Assembly (NCBI GenBank): GCA_038526915.1 | Contig: JBCBGF010000001.1 | Coordinates: 434,001-498,000 of the forward strand | Direction of reading: 5' to 3' | Length of the DNA: 64,000 nt | Source: JBCBGF01 sp038526915 | GTDB taxonomy: Bacteria; Pseudomonadota; Alphaproteobacteria; Rhodobacterales; Rhodobacteraceae | Part shown: positions 7,958-17,218 of the stretch, in pieces | Position numbering within the stretch: position 1 is the first letter of the stretch | Layout of the letters: each line of letters opens with the position of its first letter | Made by a program: the position numbers and the translations under genes | Notes under the pieces: generated by a model | Database searches by the model: none | Seen by the model: the letters and a program-made list of their open reading frames with translations, nothing else | What the model was told of the DNA's origin: nothing

Positions 7958-9468
7958 GGGCCGCCGTCCCGCGCAGGGGTCCAGCGGTGAAGCCAGACGT
8001 CGGACTTGGGCGTGCCCATGGCGTCCCGAAGCACGAGCCGCAGTTCGGCCGCCTGTGCCGCGCCCGGTTCGAATTGAAACCCGACCCGCCACTGCCCGCG
8101 TTCGGGGATCGGATAGGCAGAGATGCCGCTGATTTTTCCCTCTGACGCGGTCACCTCTGGGACAAGGTCGGCAATACCATCCCCGTCAAAGTCGACGACA
8201 TATTGAAGTGCACCGGGTCGATCATGGACCCGGCCGGATCGGCTTTGTGTGACAACGGCAGCCGGCTGGATCGCTGGCACCGGTGCGGCCCCGGCCAAGA
8301 TGCGATAGCGATAGCGATACTCGCGCCCTGCCTCGAGCGGCGCGTCCGGGCGCCAGAACGCGACGATGTTGTCAAAAAATTCATCAACTGTTGGAATCTC
8401 CACCAGCATCACCGCGCCATCGCCCCAATCGCCCAACGGTTCGACCCAGGCCGACGGCCGGCGATGATAGGCGGCTTCTGGATCCTCAAAATCGGCGAAC
8501 GTGCGCGGCCCTTGCACAAGGCCAAAGCCGTCGGGGTCACGATCTGCAAAGCTCGATGTCTGAAGCGTAGCCGGATTTGAAAGCGGCCGTAGCAGCGCCT
8601 CGCCCGCCCCGTTTGCGATCCGCAGCGCATCGCTGTCATGGATGCGCGGGCGGAAATCGTCTGAGACCGAGGCCCTAAGCGGGCCTTTGAGATACATCGA
8701 CGTCAGCGGCGCGATGCCGACATTGTCGAGTGTCACACGCGGAAATAGCGCAAGATCGACATCTGTGACCGTTGGCTCCCCCGGCGCGATGGTCAGCATC
8801 GCGGCGCCGGTGATCGATGGGCTTTCGATCAAGCCATCAAGCCGGGCTTGGCCATCGCTCGCCTCGCGCAGGCGCAGCTGGGTGAATACTGGGAACTCTT
8901 CGGGGGCTGCGCCACCGGTGCCGATCGCAAGCGCGCGAAAGGACAGTCCGTACAGCGTCTCCCGCGAAACCGTGCGGAAATAGCTTGCGCCCTGGGTCAC
9001 GAAAAACTCGTCCGAGATGCCTTGCTGTCGATAAGGCGCACGGAGGCGGAGGCCCGAATACCCCATCGCCGCGCGCTCAGCCTCGCTGAGCTGTGGCACG
9101 CCGTTGAAGTACCGCTCGCCATAGGTGAAGTACGCCGGATCGAAGGGCAGCGGGCGAATGCTGTCGGCCTGTTCAATCTCGATTGTGACCTTTTCGGTGA
9201 AGAAGAAGCCCGGTGGCAGAAGGTCGGCGGTAAATCCGTCACCCAGGTCAAGGCCCGCTGCGCCGCCCTCGGCAGGGCGGATCGCGCGAAAGCTGTCATA
9301 TGTCAGCGCGTCGAAGGGTGGCGCAAGCTGCATCGACGGATCGCGATGGGGGGCTTGGGACAAACGCCGCGCGACAGACACAAAGTCCTCCGCGGCCTCA
9401 CGCCCCCAGCCCCGGGTCGGCAGAGCGCTTGCTGCAAACGCTGCGCTAAGAAAAGTACGACGCTGCAT
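7954..9468 (-). CDS. opgG: periplasmic glucan biosynthesis protein OpgG/OpgD (MdoG) family
   Basis: This 504-aa protein has a start ATG coupled to the opgH stop (TGATG, 9466-9470). The N-terminus MQRRTFLSAAFAASALPTRG is a Tat-like signal, as in OpgD. The MdoG domain begins near residue 45 (FDALTYDSFRAIRP) and contains FFTEKVTIEIE, YFNGVPQLSEAE and GASYFRTVS, all typical of the family. OpgG acts in the periplasm on beta-glucan backbones made by OpgH, giving osmoregulated periplasmic glucans. The length agrees with family members (about 500 aa). Last gene of the b561-opgH-opgG operon. Confidence 0.9.
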   Translation of the reverse strand: MQRRTFLSAAFAASALPTRGWGREAAEDFVSVARRLSQAPHRDPSMQLAPPFDALTYDSFRAIRPAEGGAAGLDLGDGFTADLLPPGFFFTEKVTIEIEQADSIRPLPFDPAYFTYGERYFNGVPQLSEAERAAMGYSGLRLRAPYRQQGISDEFFVTQGASYFRTVSRETLYGLSFRALAIGTGGAAPEEFPVFTQLRLREASDGQARLDGLIESPSITGAAMLTIAPGEPTVTDVDLALFPRVTLDNVGIAPLTSMYLKGPLRASVSDDFRPRIHDSDALRIANGAGEALLRPLSNPATLQTSSFADRDPDGFGLVQGPRTFADFEDPEAAYHRRPSAWVEPLGDWGDGAVMLVEIPTVDEFFDNIVAFWRPDAPLEAGREYRYRYRILAGAAPVPAIQPAAVVTQSRSGRVHDRPGALQYVVDFDGDGIADLVPEVTASEGKISGISAYPIPERGQWRVGFQFEPGAAQAAELRLVLRDAMGTPKSDVWLHRWTPARDGGP

Positions 9469-11066
9469 CAGGCGCGACGCGGCGCGTCCAGCCAAGGCAC
9501 AAGCCACGGGGCGGCAAGCAAAGGCCCCGCAACCAGCGTCAGCCACAGCGCCTGCCATGGCGTTTCGCCGCCAATGACCGCCACGGTGACCAGGGCCATA
9601 CCGGCAACAGCCTCAATCATGCCTTGGGGCAGGGTGAAGTATGCGCGGCCTGCAGGCCGCTTCCAGCCAACGTCCCGCCCGATCAACACAGCGATGACCG
9701 ACAGCGTCTGCCGAACCATCACAAGGGGAGAAAAAAGCGTGCTGAGAAAAAGTTCGGCGCCCGTCGCGCGTAGAAAGATCCGACGCCGCGACATCCGCCG
9801 CGTCCTATGGAAAAACCGCAAGATCGCGGCCAGTTTCGGGACAAGAAGAAGGGCCAGTGCCCCTGACAGTACCGGAACAGCCCCCGGCGCCATACCAGCG
9901 AGCAGAAAGAGCAAAATCACTGTCAGCCAGATCGGCGATGACAGATAGCTTTGCACACCAAACGCCAAGTGTATCCGGCTGGTCGGGTGCAGCAGGTGGG
10001 CGAAGAGCGCGCGGATATGCTGGAGGTTGCCCTGGCACCAGCGCCGGTCGCGGCGGTGAAACGTGTCGATGGTCTCGGGCCCTGACTCTGAGCTTCCTTT
10101 GGTCTCAGGCGCTATGGCCACCTGCCAGCCCGCCCGGACAAGCCACGCTGCTTCGATGAAATCATGGCTCAGAAAGTCGCCGCCATAGGGTGCGGGGCCT
10201 TTGAGCTTGGGCAAGTGCATAGCCGACCGAAACGCCGCGATCCGGATCAATGCGTTATGGCCCCAATAGTTGCCCGCCGGCCCTGACCAGCCTTCCAGGC
10301 CCCGGATGAAGACGGGCCCCGTCAGGCGCGTCGACAGCCGCTGCAACGCTTCAAAACGGGTGCGTCCCGGGCGAAGCGCGATCCCGCTTTGCACCAGTCC
10401 AAGCCGCGCGTTGCCCTCCATCCGGTAGCGCAGCACACGCAGGCGATCCGCCGTCATTGCGCTGTCGGCATCCATGACCAGCATGCTGACATAGCTGTCG
10501 CCGTGGCCCTCGATCCAATCCGCGATATTGCCTGGTTTGCGGCGTGTATTGGTGGCGCGCCGCCGATAACGCACCAACCCGGCGTCGATCAGAGGTGCCA
10601 TGGCATCCTCCTCAGCCGCGCGGGCCGGTTCGGGCGTGTCCGACAGCACCCAGATATCCGCAGTCCCTGACACCCCTGATCGGGCAAGATCGCGATGCAA
10701 ATTCCGGACGCGCACTGCGACCGCAACCGGGTCTTCGCCGCACATCAAAAACAGGACTGCGGTCTTGTCGCGTGGCCGCCAATCGGCGGGCGGTTGATGC
10801 GCGGCCTCTGTCGGTGCCCGCATGCCGATCAGCGATGTTGCCGCCGCAGCCGCGACCCAGAGGGTGTTCAGCGCAAACAGCGTCACAAGAAGCACGTCAA
10901 TCGCTTCGAGCGGGGCCAGCACGAGGCCAAGGCCGACGACAAGCGGTAATGACATCCCAAGCGTCAGACCAGCAAACAGCCAAAACCGCCAACGCACGCG
11001 CGCGCCCGCGATCCGTGGCCCGTCAATCGGCTTTGCGGGACCGAGTGAGGCGTCAGTCGTGCTCAT
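9468..11066 (-). CDS. opgH: glucan biosynthesis glucosyltransferase OpgH (MdoH)
   Basis: This 532-aa inner-membrane GT2 enzyme polymerises glucose from UDP-glucose into the periplasmic glucan backbone. Two N-terminal membrane helices (about residues 28-85) precede the catalytic domain with VMDADSAM (DxD) and DRRWCQGN (R/QxxRW). At least three more membrane segments follow. It is much shorter than the 847-aa E. coli protein, lacking long N- and C-terminal extensions, as in other alphaproteobacteria. ATG 11066 overlaps the cytochrome b561 stop by ATGA, and its own stop overlaps opgG. galU at 23.9 kb can supply UDP-glucose. Confidence 0.9.
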   Translation of the reverse strand: MSTTDASLGPAKPIDGPRIAGARVRWRFWLFAGLTLGMSLPLVVGLGLVLAPLEAIDVLLVTLFALNTLWVAAAAATSLIGMRAPTEAAHQPPADWRPRDKTAVLFLMCGEDPVAVAVRVRNLHRDLARSGVSGTADIWVLSDTPEPARAAEEDAMAPLIDAGLVRYRRRATNTRRKPGNIADWIEGHGDSYVSMLVMDADSAMTADRLRVLRYRMEGNARLGLVQSGIALRPGRTRFEALQRLSTRLTGPVFIRGLEGWSGPAGNYWGHNALIRIAAFRSAMHLPKLKGPAPYGGDFLSHDFIEAAWLVRAGWQVAIAPETKGSSESGPETIDTFHRRDRRWCQGNLQHIRALFAHLLHPTSRIHLAFGVQSYLSSPIWLTVILLFLLAGMAPGAVPVLSGALALLLVPKLAAILRFFHRTRRMSRRRIFLRATGAELFLSTLFSPLVMVRQTLSVIAVLIGRDVGWKRPAGRAYFTLPQGMIEAVAGMALVTVAVIGGETPWQALWLTLVAGPLLAAPWLVPWLDAPRRA

Positions 11067-11626
11067 CTTCTCGGCGCAATCGGGGGCCACATACGCGAGA
11101 AGACGCCGTCGCGTTTGATCAACCCGTGTTGCAGTGCCGCGCCGATGTGAAGAAGGATGAACGCCGCAAGGACGAACCGCGCCGAAGAGTGGATCCATTG
11201 AGCGGTTTCTGCCAGTGAATCAGAGCGCGGGACAAGAAACGGAAACCCGATCGCGTTGAGTGTCTCGATGGGAAAGCCACCGGCCACGACCCGAACATAG
11301 CCTGAGACGGCCATAACGATCAGAAGCACATAAAGCGCCGCGTGGCTCACCGCGGACGCGGTACGCTGCCATTGGGGCAGGCTTGCGGGTAGGGGGTCTG
11401 GCCGTGACACAACGCGGATCAGAAGACGCGCAGCCACAAGCAACAGGATCACGACGCCCACGTTTTTGTGAAAGATATAAAGCGAGTTCTGCGTCGTGCG
11501 CGTCAGGCCCTCGGTCGTCATGATGACCCCAACGGGAATCGTCGCCAGCACCACGATGGCCGTCAGCCAGTGAAGCCAGCGTGAGATCGTGGGATAGCCG
11601 CGCGAGGGTGTGTCTGTATCTGCCAT
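11063..11626 (-). CDS. cytochrome b561 family membrane protein
   Basis: This 187-aa four-helix membrane protein has heme-ligand candidates ISRWLHWLTA, FHKNVGVV, VSHAALYVL and LLHIGAALQHG, the usual cytochrome b561 (YceJ/CybB-type) pattern. Start chosen at ATG 11626, preceded by AAGGAGG; the frame remains open 18 codons further upstream. It is the first gene of an operon with opgH and opgG, coupled to opgH by ATGA. It probably moves electrons between quinol and a periplasmic acceptor; why it is tied to glucan synthesis is unclear. Confidence 0.85.
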   Translation of the reverse strand: MADTDTPSRGYPTISRWLHWLTAIVVLATIPVGVIMTTEGLTRTTQNSLYIFHKNVGVVILLLVAARLLIRVVSRPDPLPASLPQWQRTASAVSHAALYVLLIVMAVSGYVRVVAGGFPIETLNAIGFPFLVPRSDSLAETAQWIHSSARFVLAAFILLHIGAALQHGLIKRDGVFSRMWPPIAPRR

Positions 11627-11724
11627 GGGGCCAAAGCCTCCTTCACCGTTGAGAAATAGGTTGCGGGGCGCAGGCATCAATTCCCCGGCTTGAATGTGGT
11701 GACCGCCCGCTTAGCTCGTGTGGA

Positions 11725-12483
11725 ATGAAATCTGCTTTGGTTCATATTTCAGGTGTTTTCAACCGTGGTGCGCCGTTTTCGAAAGGTGGGTCTTTGCGTG
11801 TCGGGTACGCGCTGGCCATTCTTTGCGGCATTCCGCTGGTCACTTTACTGTCCGCGGCCTTCGGCGCTGTGTCCGGCGCGGTCCTCGGGCTTGCAGTCTT
11901 CCTCACCGGCGCTGGCATAGCGGCACTCTCGATGCATCGCAGCTATCCGCACCACGAGCTTGGCCTTTGTAACGCGATCACAATCGGTCGCCTGGCGCTC
12001 ACCGCGTCGCTCGTGGCGATCCTCGTTGCACCGGTCCCGCTGACTGCATCCGACATGTGGCTGGCCTTCGCGGTTGCGGTTTTGGCGCTGGCGCTGGACG
12101 GTGTTGATGGTTGGGCCGCGCGGCGGGCCGGGCTTGCATCGCGTTTCGGGGCCCGCTTCGACATGGAGGTCGACTCGTTCTTTGCCCTCGTTTTGTCGGC
12201 AATTGCCTTTCAAACCGGTCAGGCGGGCCTGTGGATCCTCGCGCTAGGCCTCCCGCGTTACATGTTTGTGGGGGCAGGTGCGATATGGCCTTGGCTCACG
12301 CGGCCAGTTCCCGACAGCCTCAGCCGTAAGGCAGTGTGCGTGCTTCAGATCGGAACGCTGGTTGCCTTCCTAATCCCGGTCCTTCCAGCGAGCCTTCTTA
12401 CCCTCGCTGCGGCGGTGGCGGCCGTTGCCCTGGTCTGGTCCTTCCTGCGCGACATCCGCACGCTGATTGCCCTCAGGCAATGA
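11725..12483 (+). CDS. CDP-alcohol phosphatidyltransferase family protein
   Basis: This 252-aa polytopic membrane protein carries the complete family motif D-G-x-x-D-G-x-x-A-R-(x8)-G-x-x-x-D-x-x-x-D in the segment starting DGVDGWAARR (about residue 130). These enzymes transfer a phospho-alcohol between CMP and an acceptor alcohol. It is divergent from the cytochrome b561-opgHG operon (98 bp between starts) and coupled by ATGA to the sulfatase-fold gene. Substrate cannot be read from the sequence. A link to phospholipid head groups used to decorate periplasmic glucans is inference. Confidence 0.85.
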   Translation: MKSALVHISGVFNRGAPFSKGGSLRVGYALAILCGIPLVTLLSAAFGAVSGAVLGLAVFLTGAGIAALSMHRSYPHHELGLCNAITIGRLALTASLVAILVAPVPLTASDMWLAFAVAVLALALDGVDGWAARRAGLASRFGARFDMEVDSFFALVLSAIAFQTGQAGLWILALGLPRYMFVGAGAIWPWLTRPVPDSLSRKAVCVLQIGTLVAFLIPVLPASLLTLAAAVAAVALVWSFLRDIRTLIALRQ

Positions 12484-14129
12484 CGCAGACCACCGGCATG
12501 GCATCGCACGCCCCGCTTGCCCGGCCTTTCGGGCTGTTTCTGTCGGCCATCGCCATCTACCTCGTCCTTGCCATCCCCAACCATCCGGACGCGCTGGCGC
12601 CCGACCTGTTGCTGGTGGTGCCGCTCGAACTGCCGGTGATCTTGATCGGTCTGGCCGTTCTCGCGCCCGAAAGTGTGACTACAGCATGTGTGCGCTGGGC
12701 GATTGTTCTGGCTCTCACAGTTCTGACGGTCCTGAAACTCGCTGATTTCGCGACCTTTGAAACCTACAATCGCGGCTTCAATCCTGTTGTCGACCTTCAC
12801 CTGATCCCCGCGGCGTGGAACCTTGGCTCGGGCGCAGTAGGGGTCGTGCTGGCTGCGGGGATCGTTTGCCTTGCGTTTCTCGCCATCGGCGGTTTAGCCG
12901 CGCTTTTGTGGTGGGCAACAGGGCGGTGGTCCCGTCTGATGCTTCCCCGCGTCCCGCGGCGCGCGGGCGCGTTCCTCCTGTTGCCAGCGACTGCACTGGC
13001 CATTGCCGAGATCGGCGCTGCCATGCGGCACTGGAGCCTTCCGTTTGACGTGCGCGGCGCGGCCTTCACCGCCCGTGTCGCGGTGGAGCGGGTGGACATG
13101 GTGACCGAAACGGTCCAACGCCTGCGCGCCTTCAACAGCGCCGCCGCAGAGGACCCGTTTGCCGAGACAACCCCGCTTCTAGACAGGATCGGCCAGCGCG
13201 ACGTTCTGCTCACCTACATCGAAAGTTACGGAGCTGCGAACCTGACGAACCCGAGCTATGCGCCCACCCACCTTGAGACGCTGAGAACCATCGAGGCGGA
13301 TCTTTCCGCGCGCGGTCTTTCCATGCGCTCAGGGTGGCTCGAAGCGCCGATCATCGGCGGGCAAAGCTGGCTCAGCCATGCGACTCTGGCGACCGGCCTT
13401 TGGGTGCCGGACCAGCGCACCTACGGCGCGGCGCTGATCAGTGGGCGAAAGTCGCTCTTTCATCTCGCGCAGGACAACGGGTTCGACACCGTGGCCGTGA
13501 TGCCCGCGATCACGCTCGACTGGCCGGAGGCCGAGTTCATGGGCTTTGACCGCATTTTCACCTCGACCGACCTCGGCTATGCCGGCCTTCCCTTCAATTG
13601 GGTGACGATGCCCGATCAGTTCACGCTGGCGGCCCTCGATCGACTGGTTCTGTCGGATCAGGATCGTGCGCCAATCTTCGCGCAGGTCGCCCTGATCTCA
13701 TCCCATGCGCCATGGACGCCGGTGCCCGAGTTGGTTGCGTGGGAAGATATCGGCGACGGGCGGATCTTCGATGCGGTGGCCCAGTCTGGTGACCCGCCAC
13801 AGGTCGTCTGGCGCGACCGGGACCGCGTGCGTGATCAGTTCCGGCAAGCGGTCGACTACAGTCTCCAAACCGTGGGTGCCTACGCGGCCCGCAGCGCGGA
13901 AGATCCGCCGTTCCTGATCGTCCTCGGCGACCACCCGCCCGCGCTATTCGTATCCGAAGACGAGGGCATGGGGGTGCCCATCCACATCATCGGCCCTGCG
14001 GACTTGGTCGAGCCTTTTGCGGAGTGGGGCTGGAGCGACGGCATGATCCCCGATCCCGACGCGACAGTTCTTCCGATGAACGAGTTCCGCAACCGGTTTC
14101 TCACGACCTTCAGCAGCGTCAGCCCTTAA
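12480..14129 (+). CDS. membrane sulfatase/alkaline-phosphatase-fold enzyme, phosphoglycerol-transferase-like
   Basis: This 549-aa protein has four or five N-terminal membrane helices (to about residue 185), then an extracytoplasmic sulfatase-type domain. Visible motifs are LLTYIESYG (metal-binding Glu), GGQSWLSHATLATG (Ser as likely nucleophile), ALISSHAPW and IVLGDHPPA (metal-binding Asp-His). This layout matches LtaS/OpgB-type phosphoglycerol or phosphoethanolamine transferases. It overlaps the CDP-alcohol gene by ATGA and sits beside opgGH, so attaching lipid-derived head groups to periplasmic glucan is plausible but unproven. It converges with the ABC permease, overlapping by 11 bp. Confidence 0.75.
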   Translation: MTQTTGMASHAPLARPFGLFLSAIAIYLVLAIPNHPDALAPDLLLVVPLELPVILIGLAVLAPESVTTACVRWAIVLALTVLTVLKLADFATFETYNRGFNPVVDLHLIPAAWNLGSGAVGVVLAAGIVCLAFLAIGGLAALLWWATGRWSRLMLPRVPRRAGAFLLLPATALAIAEIGAAMRHWSLPFDVRGAAFTARVAVERVDMVTETVQRLRAFNSAAAEDPFAETTPLLDRIGQRDVLLTYIESYGAANLTNPSYAPTHLETLRTIEADLSARGLSMRSGWLEAPIIGGQSWLSHATLATGLWVPDQRTYGAALISGRKSLFHLAQDNGFDTVAVMPAITLDWPEAEFMGFDRIFTSTDLGYAGLPFNWVTMPDQFTLAALDRLVLSDQDRAPIFAQVALISSHAPWTPVPELVAWEDIGDGRIFDAVAQSGDPPQVVWRDRDRVRDQFRQAVDYSLQTVGAYAARSAEDPPFLIVLGDHPPALFVSEDEGMGVPIHIIGPADLVEPFAEWGWSDGMIPDPDATVLPMNEFRNRFLTTFSSVSP

Positions 14130-14961
14130 CCGCGCCCGCCATGATCGCGCTGACGATCAGCCGCTGGAGCGCCAGGAAGGCGGCGATGGCGGGCAAGACC
14201 GTGATGACACAGGCTGCCGCGAGAAGCTGTGTTGTCGAAGCGCTGGTCGATCCGGCGTAGTTGAAGATCGCCACCGAGATCGGCTGAAGCTGATCTCGGG
14301 TCAACAGGATGAACGGCACCAGAAACTGCGACCAACCCATCAGCATGTTGAGGATGAAGGCCGACGCCATGCCGGGCGCCGCCAGCGGCAAAGTCACAAA
14401 GAACAGGATACGCGACGGCGCGCAGCCATCGATCGCGGCGGCTTCTTCCAGGCTTTTCGGGATGGCATCGAAACTTGCCTTCAGCATCCAGACCGACAGG
14501 GGGACGCCAAGCGCCATGTAAACGCCAGCCGCGGCGGCATGCGTTTCAAGAAGGCCCAGCCGCTCCATATATCGATAAAGCGGGATAAGCAGGACGAGGG
14601 GCGACACCATCTGGACCATCAGGATGCCCAGCATCAGCGCCGATGCGCCACGAAACCTGCGCCGGGAAAAGACGTAAGCCGCCGGCGCGGCCACGATAAG
14701 CGCGCCCAACGCCCCCAGCGCGCAAAGCTTGATCCCGTTCCAGAGGTAAAGCCCAAAGGTCCGATCCGTCAGGATCTGGCGAAAGTTGTCGAGCGTCGGG
14801 TCCTGGGGCACGAACCGCGCCGCACCGAGGAACACCTCGGCAGGTGTGCGGATCGCGAGCGACATAAGCCAGAGAAGCGGTGCCGCAAACAGCACCACAA
14901 GGATCAGCGCCACCGCATAGGTCGCGAGATCAACCAGCCGCTCCCGCCTAATCCCGCTCAT
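14119..14961 (-). CDS. sugar/polyol ABC transporter permease, MalG type (GgtD-like)
   Basis: This 280-aa inner-membrane permease has about six helices and the EAA loop (LEEAAAIDGCAPSRILFFVTLP). It overlaps the preceding permease gene by four bases (ATGA, 14958-14961). As the last gene of an ATPase, binding protein, permease, permease operon beside ggpS, it is the likely GgtD equivalent, importing leaked or external glucosylglycerol. The substrate assignment rests on neighbourhood. Confidence 0.85.
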   Translation of the reverse strand: MSGIRRERLVDLATYAVALILVVLFAAPLLWLMSLAIRTPAEVFLGAARFVPQDPTLDNFRQILTDRTFGLYLWNGIKLCALGALGALIVAAPAAYVFSRRRFRGASALMLGILMVQMVSPLVLLIPLYRYMERLGLLETHAAAAGVYMALGVPLSVWMLKASFDAIPKSLEEAAAIDGCAPSRILFFVTLPLAAPGMASAFILNMLMGWSQFLVPFILLTRDQLQPISVAIFNYAGSTSASTTQLLAAACVITVLPAIAAFLALQRLIVSAIMAGAVKG

Positions 14962-15866
14962 TGGCGCCGGTCCGGATGATCGACGAGAACGCGGATGTAA
15001 ATGATGGTGAGCACCAGCGCGATCAGGACCAGAAGGATCGCCAGTACCGACCCGCCGGACAGGTCGAAGTTGTTGAACACCGTGTTGAACGTGAAAAGAG
15101 ACAGCACTTCGGTCGTCCGCCCCGGCCCGCCGCCGGTGAGGGCCAAGATCACGTCAAAGGTGTTGAGCGTTTGGATTGTCACCAGGATCGTCGTCACCAG
15201 GATCGCGGGCCGCATCTGGGGCAGGGTGATGAAGATGAAGCGGGCGATGGGCCCGGCGCCGTCGATCGCTGCGGCGGCGTAAAGATCATCTGACAGCCCC
15301 TTTCGCGCCGCGTAAAGGACGATCATCGCGAACGCAGTCCCCTGCCAGACATTCGCGATCACCGCCGAGATCATCGCGTTCGTCGGGTCCGACAGCCAGC
15401 GCACCGGTGCGATCCCCACGACACCCAGCGTCGAATTGAGTGCACCGAACGGCGCTTCGGAGAACAGCATCTGCCAGATCAGCCCGTTGGCTATGCCCGG
15501 CACGACCCAGGCCGTCAACACCACCGTCCGGAGCACGCCCATGCCCGCCAGCCGCCGCGCCTCGCCCCGCACCACCAAAAGCGCAACAAGCAGGCCAAGC
15601 GCGAGGATGCCGAGGACGCTCGCCGCGGTAAAGATCGCCGTGACCCGAAGCACGCCGGGAAGCGCGGGCTGGGCAAGAATGTCCCTCACCCCGTCGAGGC
15701 CATAGCTGCTGGCCGGGCGCAGAAGCGTCGCGTCCCCAAAAGCCAACCGCAGCACATCAAGGATCGGCACAAGGTAGAACGCGCCCAACAGGAGAAGGGC
15801 CGGCGCCAGCCACGGCCACGCGGCCGGGCGGCGGGCCGCCCGAACCCTTTGTTCGTTCGGGTCCAA
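14958..15866 (-). CDS. sugar/polyol ABC transporter permease, MalF type (GgtC-like)
   Basis: This 302-aa permease has about six membrane helices and the EAA motif (YAAAAIDGAGPIARFIFITLP). It starts two bases after the binding-protein stop and overlaps the second permease by ATGA. Together with that gene it forms the heterodimeric membrane channel. Glucosylglycerol (or the related sugars accepted by cyanobacterial Ggt) is the likely cargo, from the adjacent synthase genes. Confidence 0.85.
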   Translation of the reverse strand: MDPNEQRVRAARRPAAWPWLAPALLLLGAFYLVPILDVLRLAFGDATLLRPASSYGLDGVRDILAQPALPGVLRVTAIFTAASVLGILALGLLVALLVVRGEARRLAGMGVLRTVVLTAWVVPGIANGLIWQMLFSEAPFGALNSTLGVVGIAPVRWLSDPTNAMISAVIANVWQGTAFAMIVLYAARKGLSDDLYAAAAIDGAGPIARFIFITLPQMRPAILVTTILVTIQTLNTFDVILALTGGGPGRTTEVLSLFTFNTVFNNFDLSGGSVLAILLVLIALVLTIIYIRVLVDHPDRRQ

Positions 15867-15868
15867 GC

Positions 15869-17176
15869 TCAGAGCCGCTCGAACGCCGCCTGAACCGTTG
15901 CATTGGCGGCGTCCAGCGCCTCTTCCGGCGTGGCCGCACCCGAAAGCACATCACCCATCAGGATCTGGATCGCGTTGGAGACCTCAGGATAAATCGGCAC
16001 ACCCGGACGCGCCTGACCATCGACCAGCGCTTCGGCGAAGACATCGAACTCCGAGCCCTCAAAGACATCGAACTCATCGTATTGGGCGGCAGATGTCGGC
16101 AAGAGGCCCTGGATTGCGTTGGACTGGCCCGAGTAGATCTCGCGGATCATCTCGGCGCAGATCTGAACCTTGGCCGGGTCGTCCGACATGGCCGCAATGG
16201 TCCATCCACCGGTCCCTGTTGCGCGCTGATCGGGCGTCGGCCCGGGGATGGGCGAGACGGCCCATGCGGCGAAATCTTCTTCCGACAGCGTTCCGCGTAA
16301 CTGGCCGTACTGCCAATTGCCCCCTATGAAGAGACTTGCTGTCCCTGCTGCAGCGGCGGCGTTAAACTCGTCATAGTTGACGATGCTGGTCACGCGCGGG
16401 GGTGCGGCGCCATTGTCGACGAGATCTTTGTAGAACGACACGGCGGCCAAAAACTTCTCGCGGTTCTCACCTTCGGCAAAGACCGGACGCCCATCATTGT
16501 CCACAAGCCGTCCGCCCTGCGCCCAGAAATGCGCGAGCCAGTCGAAGGTCGTACCTTCCCAACGCCCGCCGTTAAACAGCAGCCCTTCCTGCCCCGCCTC
16601 CACACTGGCCAACGCCGCGGCCTCAAGCTCAGCCCATGTCTCGGGTGCGTCCGGCACCACGCGGGTATCGCGGTAGAGCACACGCAGATCGGTGAACCAC
16701 CACCAGGCCAAAAGATCGCCGGCCTCATTGGTCACCGCCTCGCGCACGTAGGGAAAGAGATCGTTTATCTCATCCTCGCTCCAATGGGCGGTCATGGGGG
16801 AAAGCACGCCCGCGCTTCTGTAAAGCGCAAGTTGCGAGCTATCGACCATCGCGCAATCGGGCCCGCGCCCGGCCCGCGCCTGTTCAAGCATGCGTGCTTG
16901 CTCCTGCCCGATATTATCGGTGGAGATCTGCGTCTCGATCCTCCAGTCGGGCCGCGCTTCGATGAAGTCGGTGAAAAGCGCCTCAAAAGCCTCGCGCGTT
17001 GCGGGATCCGAGGAATACAGATCGAACGCGGTCAGGCGAAACGTCATGGTGTTCGGCGCATCGGGCAGGCCGACACGGTCACGGGTAATGAGGTCTTGCG
17101 CGGCAAGGCTTGCCGGCAACCCGATAGCGCAGGCTGTACCAACAGCGCCAAGAATTCTGAGGAAACGATGCGTCAT
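15869..17176 (-). CDS. ABC transporter extracellular solute-binding protein (GgtB-like)
   Basis: This 435-aa binding protein has a signal peptide (MTHRFLRILGAVGTACAIGLPASLAAQ) and the family-1 (MalE-like) fold, with aromatic patches such as AWWWFTDLRVLY and GGNWQYGQ that usually stack on sugars. It is preceded by AAAGGTG before the ATG. It lies between the ATPase and permease genes of the same operon. The mature protein would be periplasmic and capture glucosylglycerol or a similar small glycoside. Confidence 0.85.
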   Translation of the reverse strand: MTHRFLRILGAVGTACAIGLPASLAAQDLITRDRVGLPDAPNTMTFRLTAFDLYSSDPATREAFEALFTDFIEARPDWRIETQISTDNIGQEQARMLEQARAGRGPDCAMVDSSQLALYRSAGVLSPMTAHWSEDEINDLFPYVREAVTNEAGDLLAWWWFTDLRVLYRDTRVVPDAPETWAELEAAALASVEAGQEGLLFNGGRWEGTTFDWLAHFWAQGGRLVDNDGRPVFAEGENREKFLAAVSFYKDLVDNGAAPPRVTSIVNYDEFNAAAAAGTASLFIGGNWQYGQLRGTLSEEDFAAWAVSPIPGPTPDQRATGTGGWTIAAMSDDPAKVQICAEMIREIYSGQSNAIQGLLPTSAAQYDEFDVFEGSEFDVFAEALVDGQARPGVPIYPEVSNAIQILMGDVLSGAATPEEALDAANATVQAAFERL

Positions 17177-17218
17177 AAATCACCTTTCTGGGATGTGTTT
17201 CGTGCGTGCTTCGGGGCG

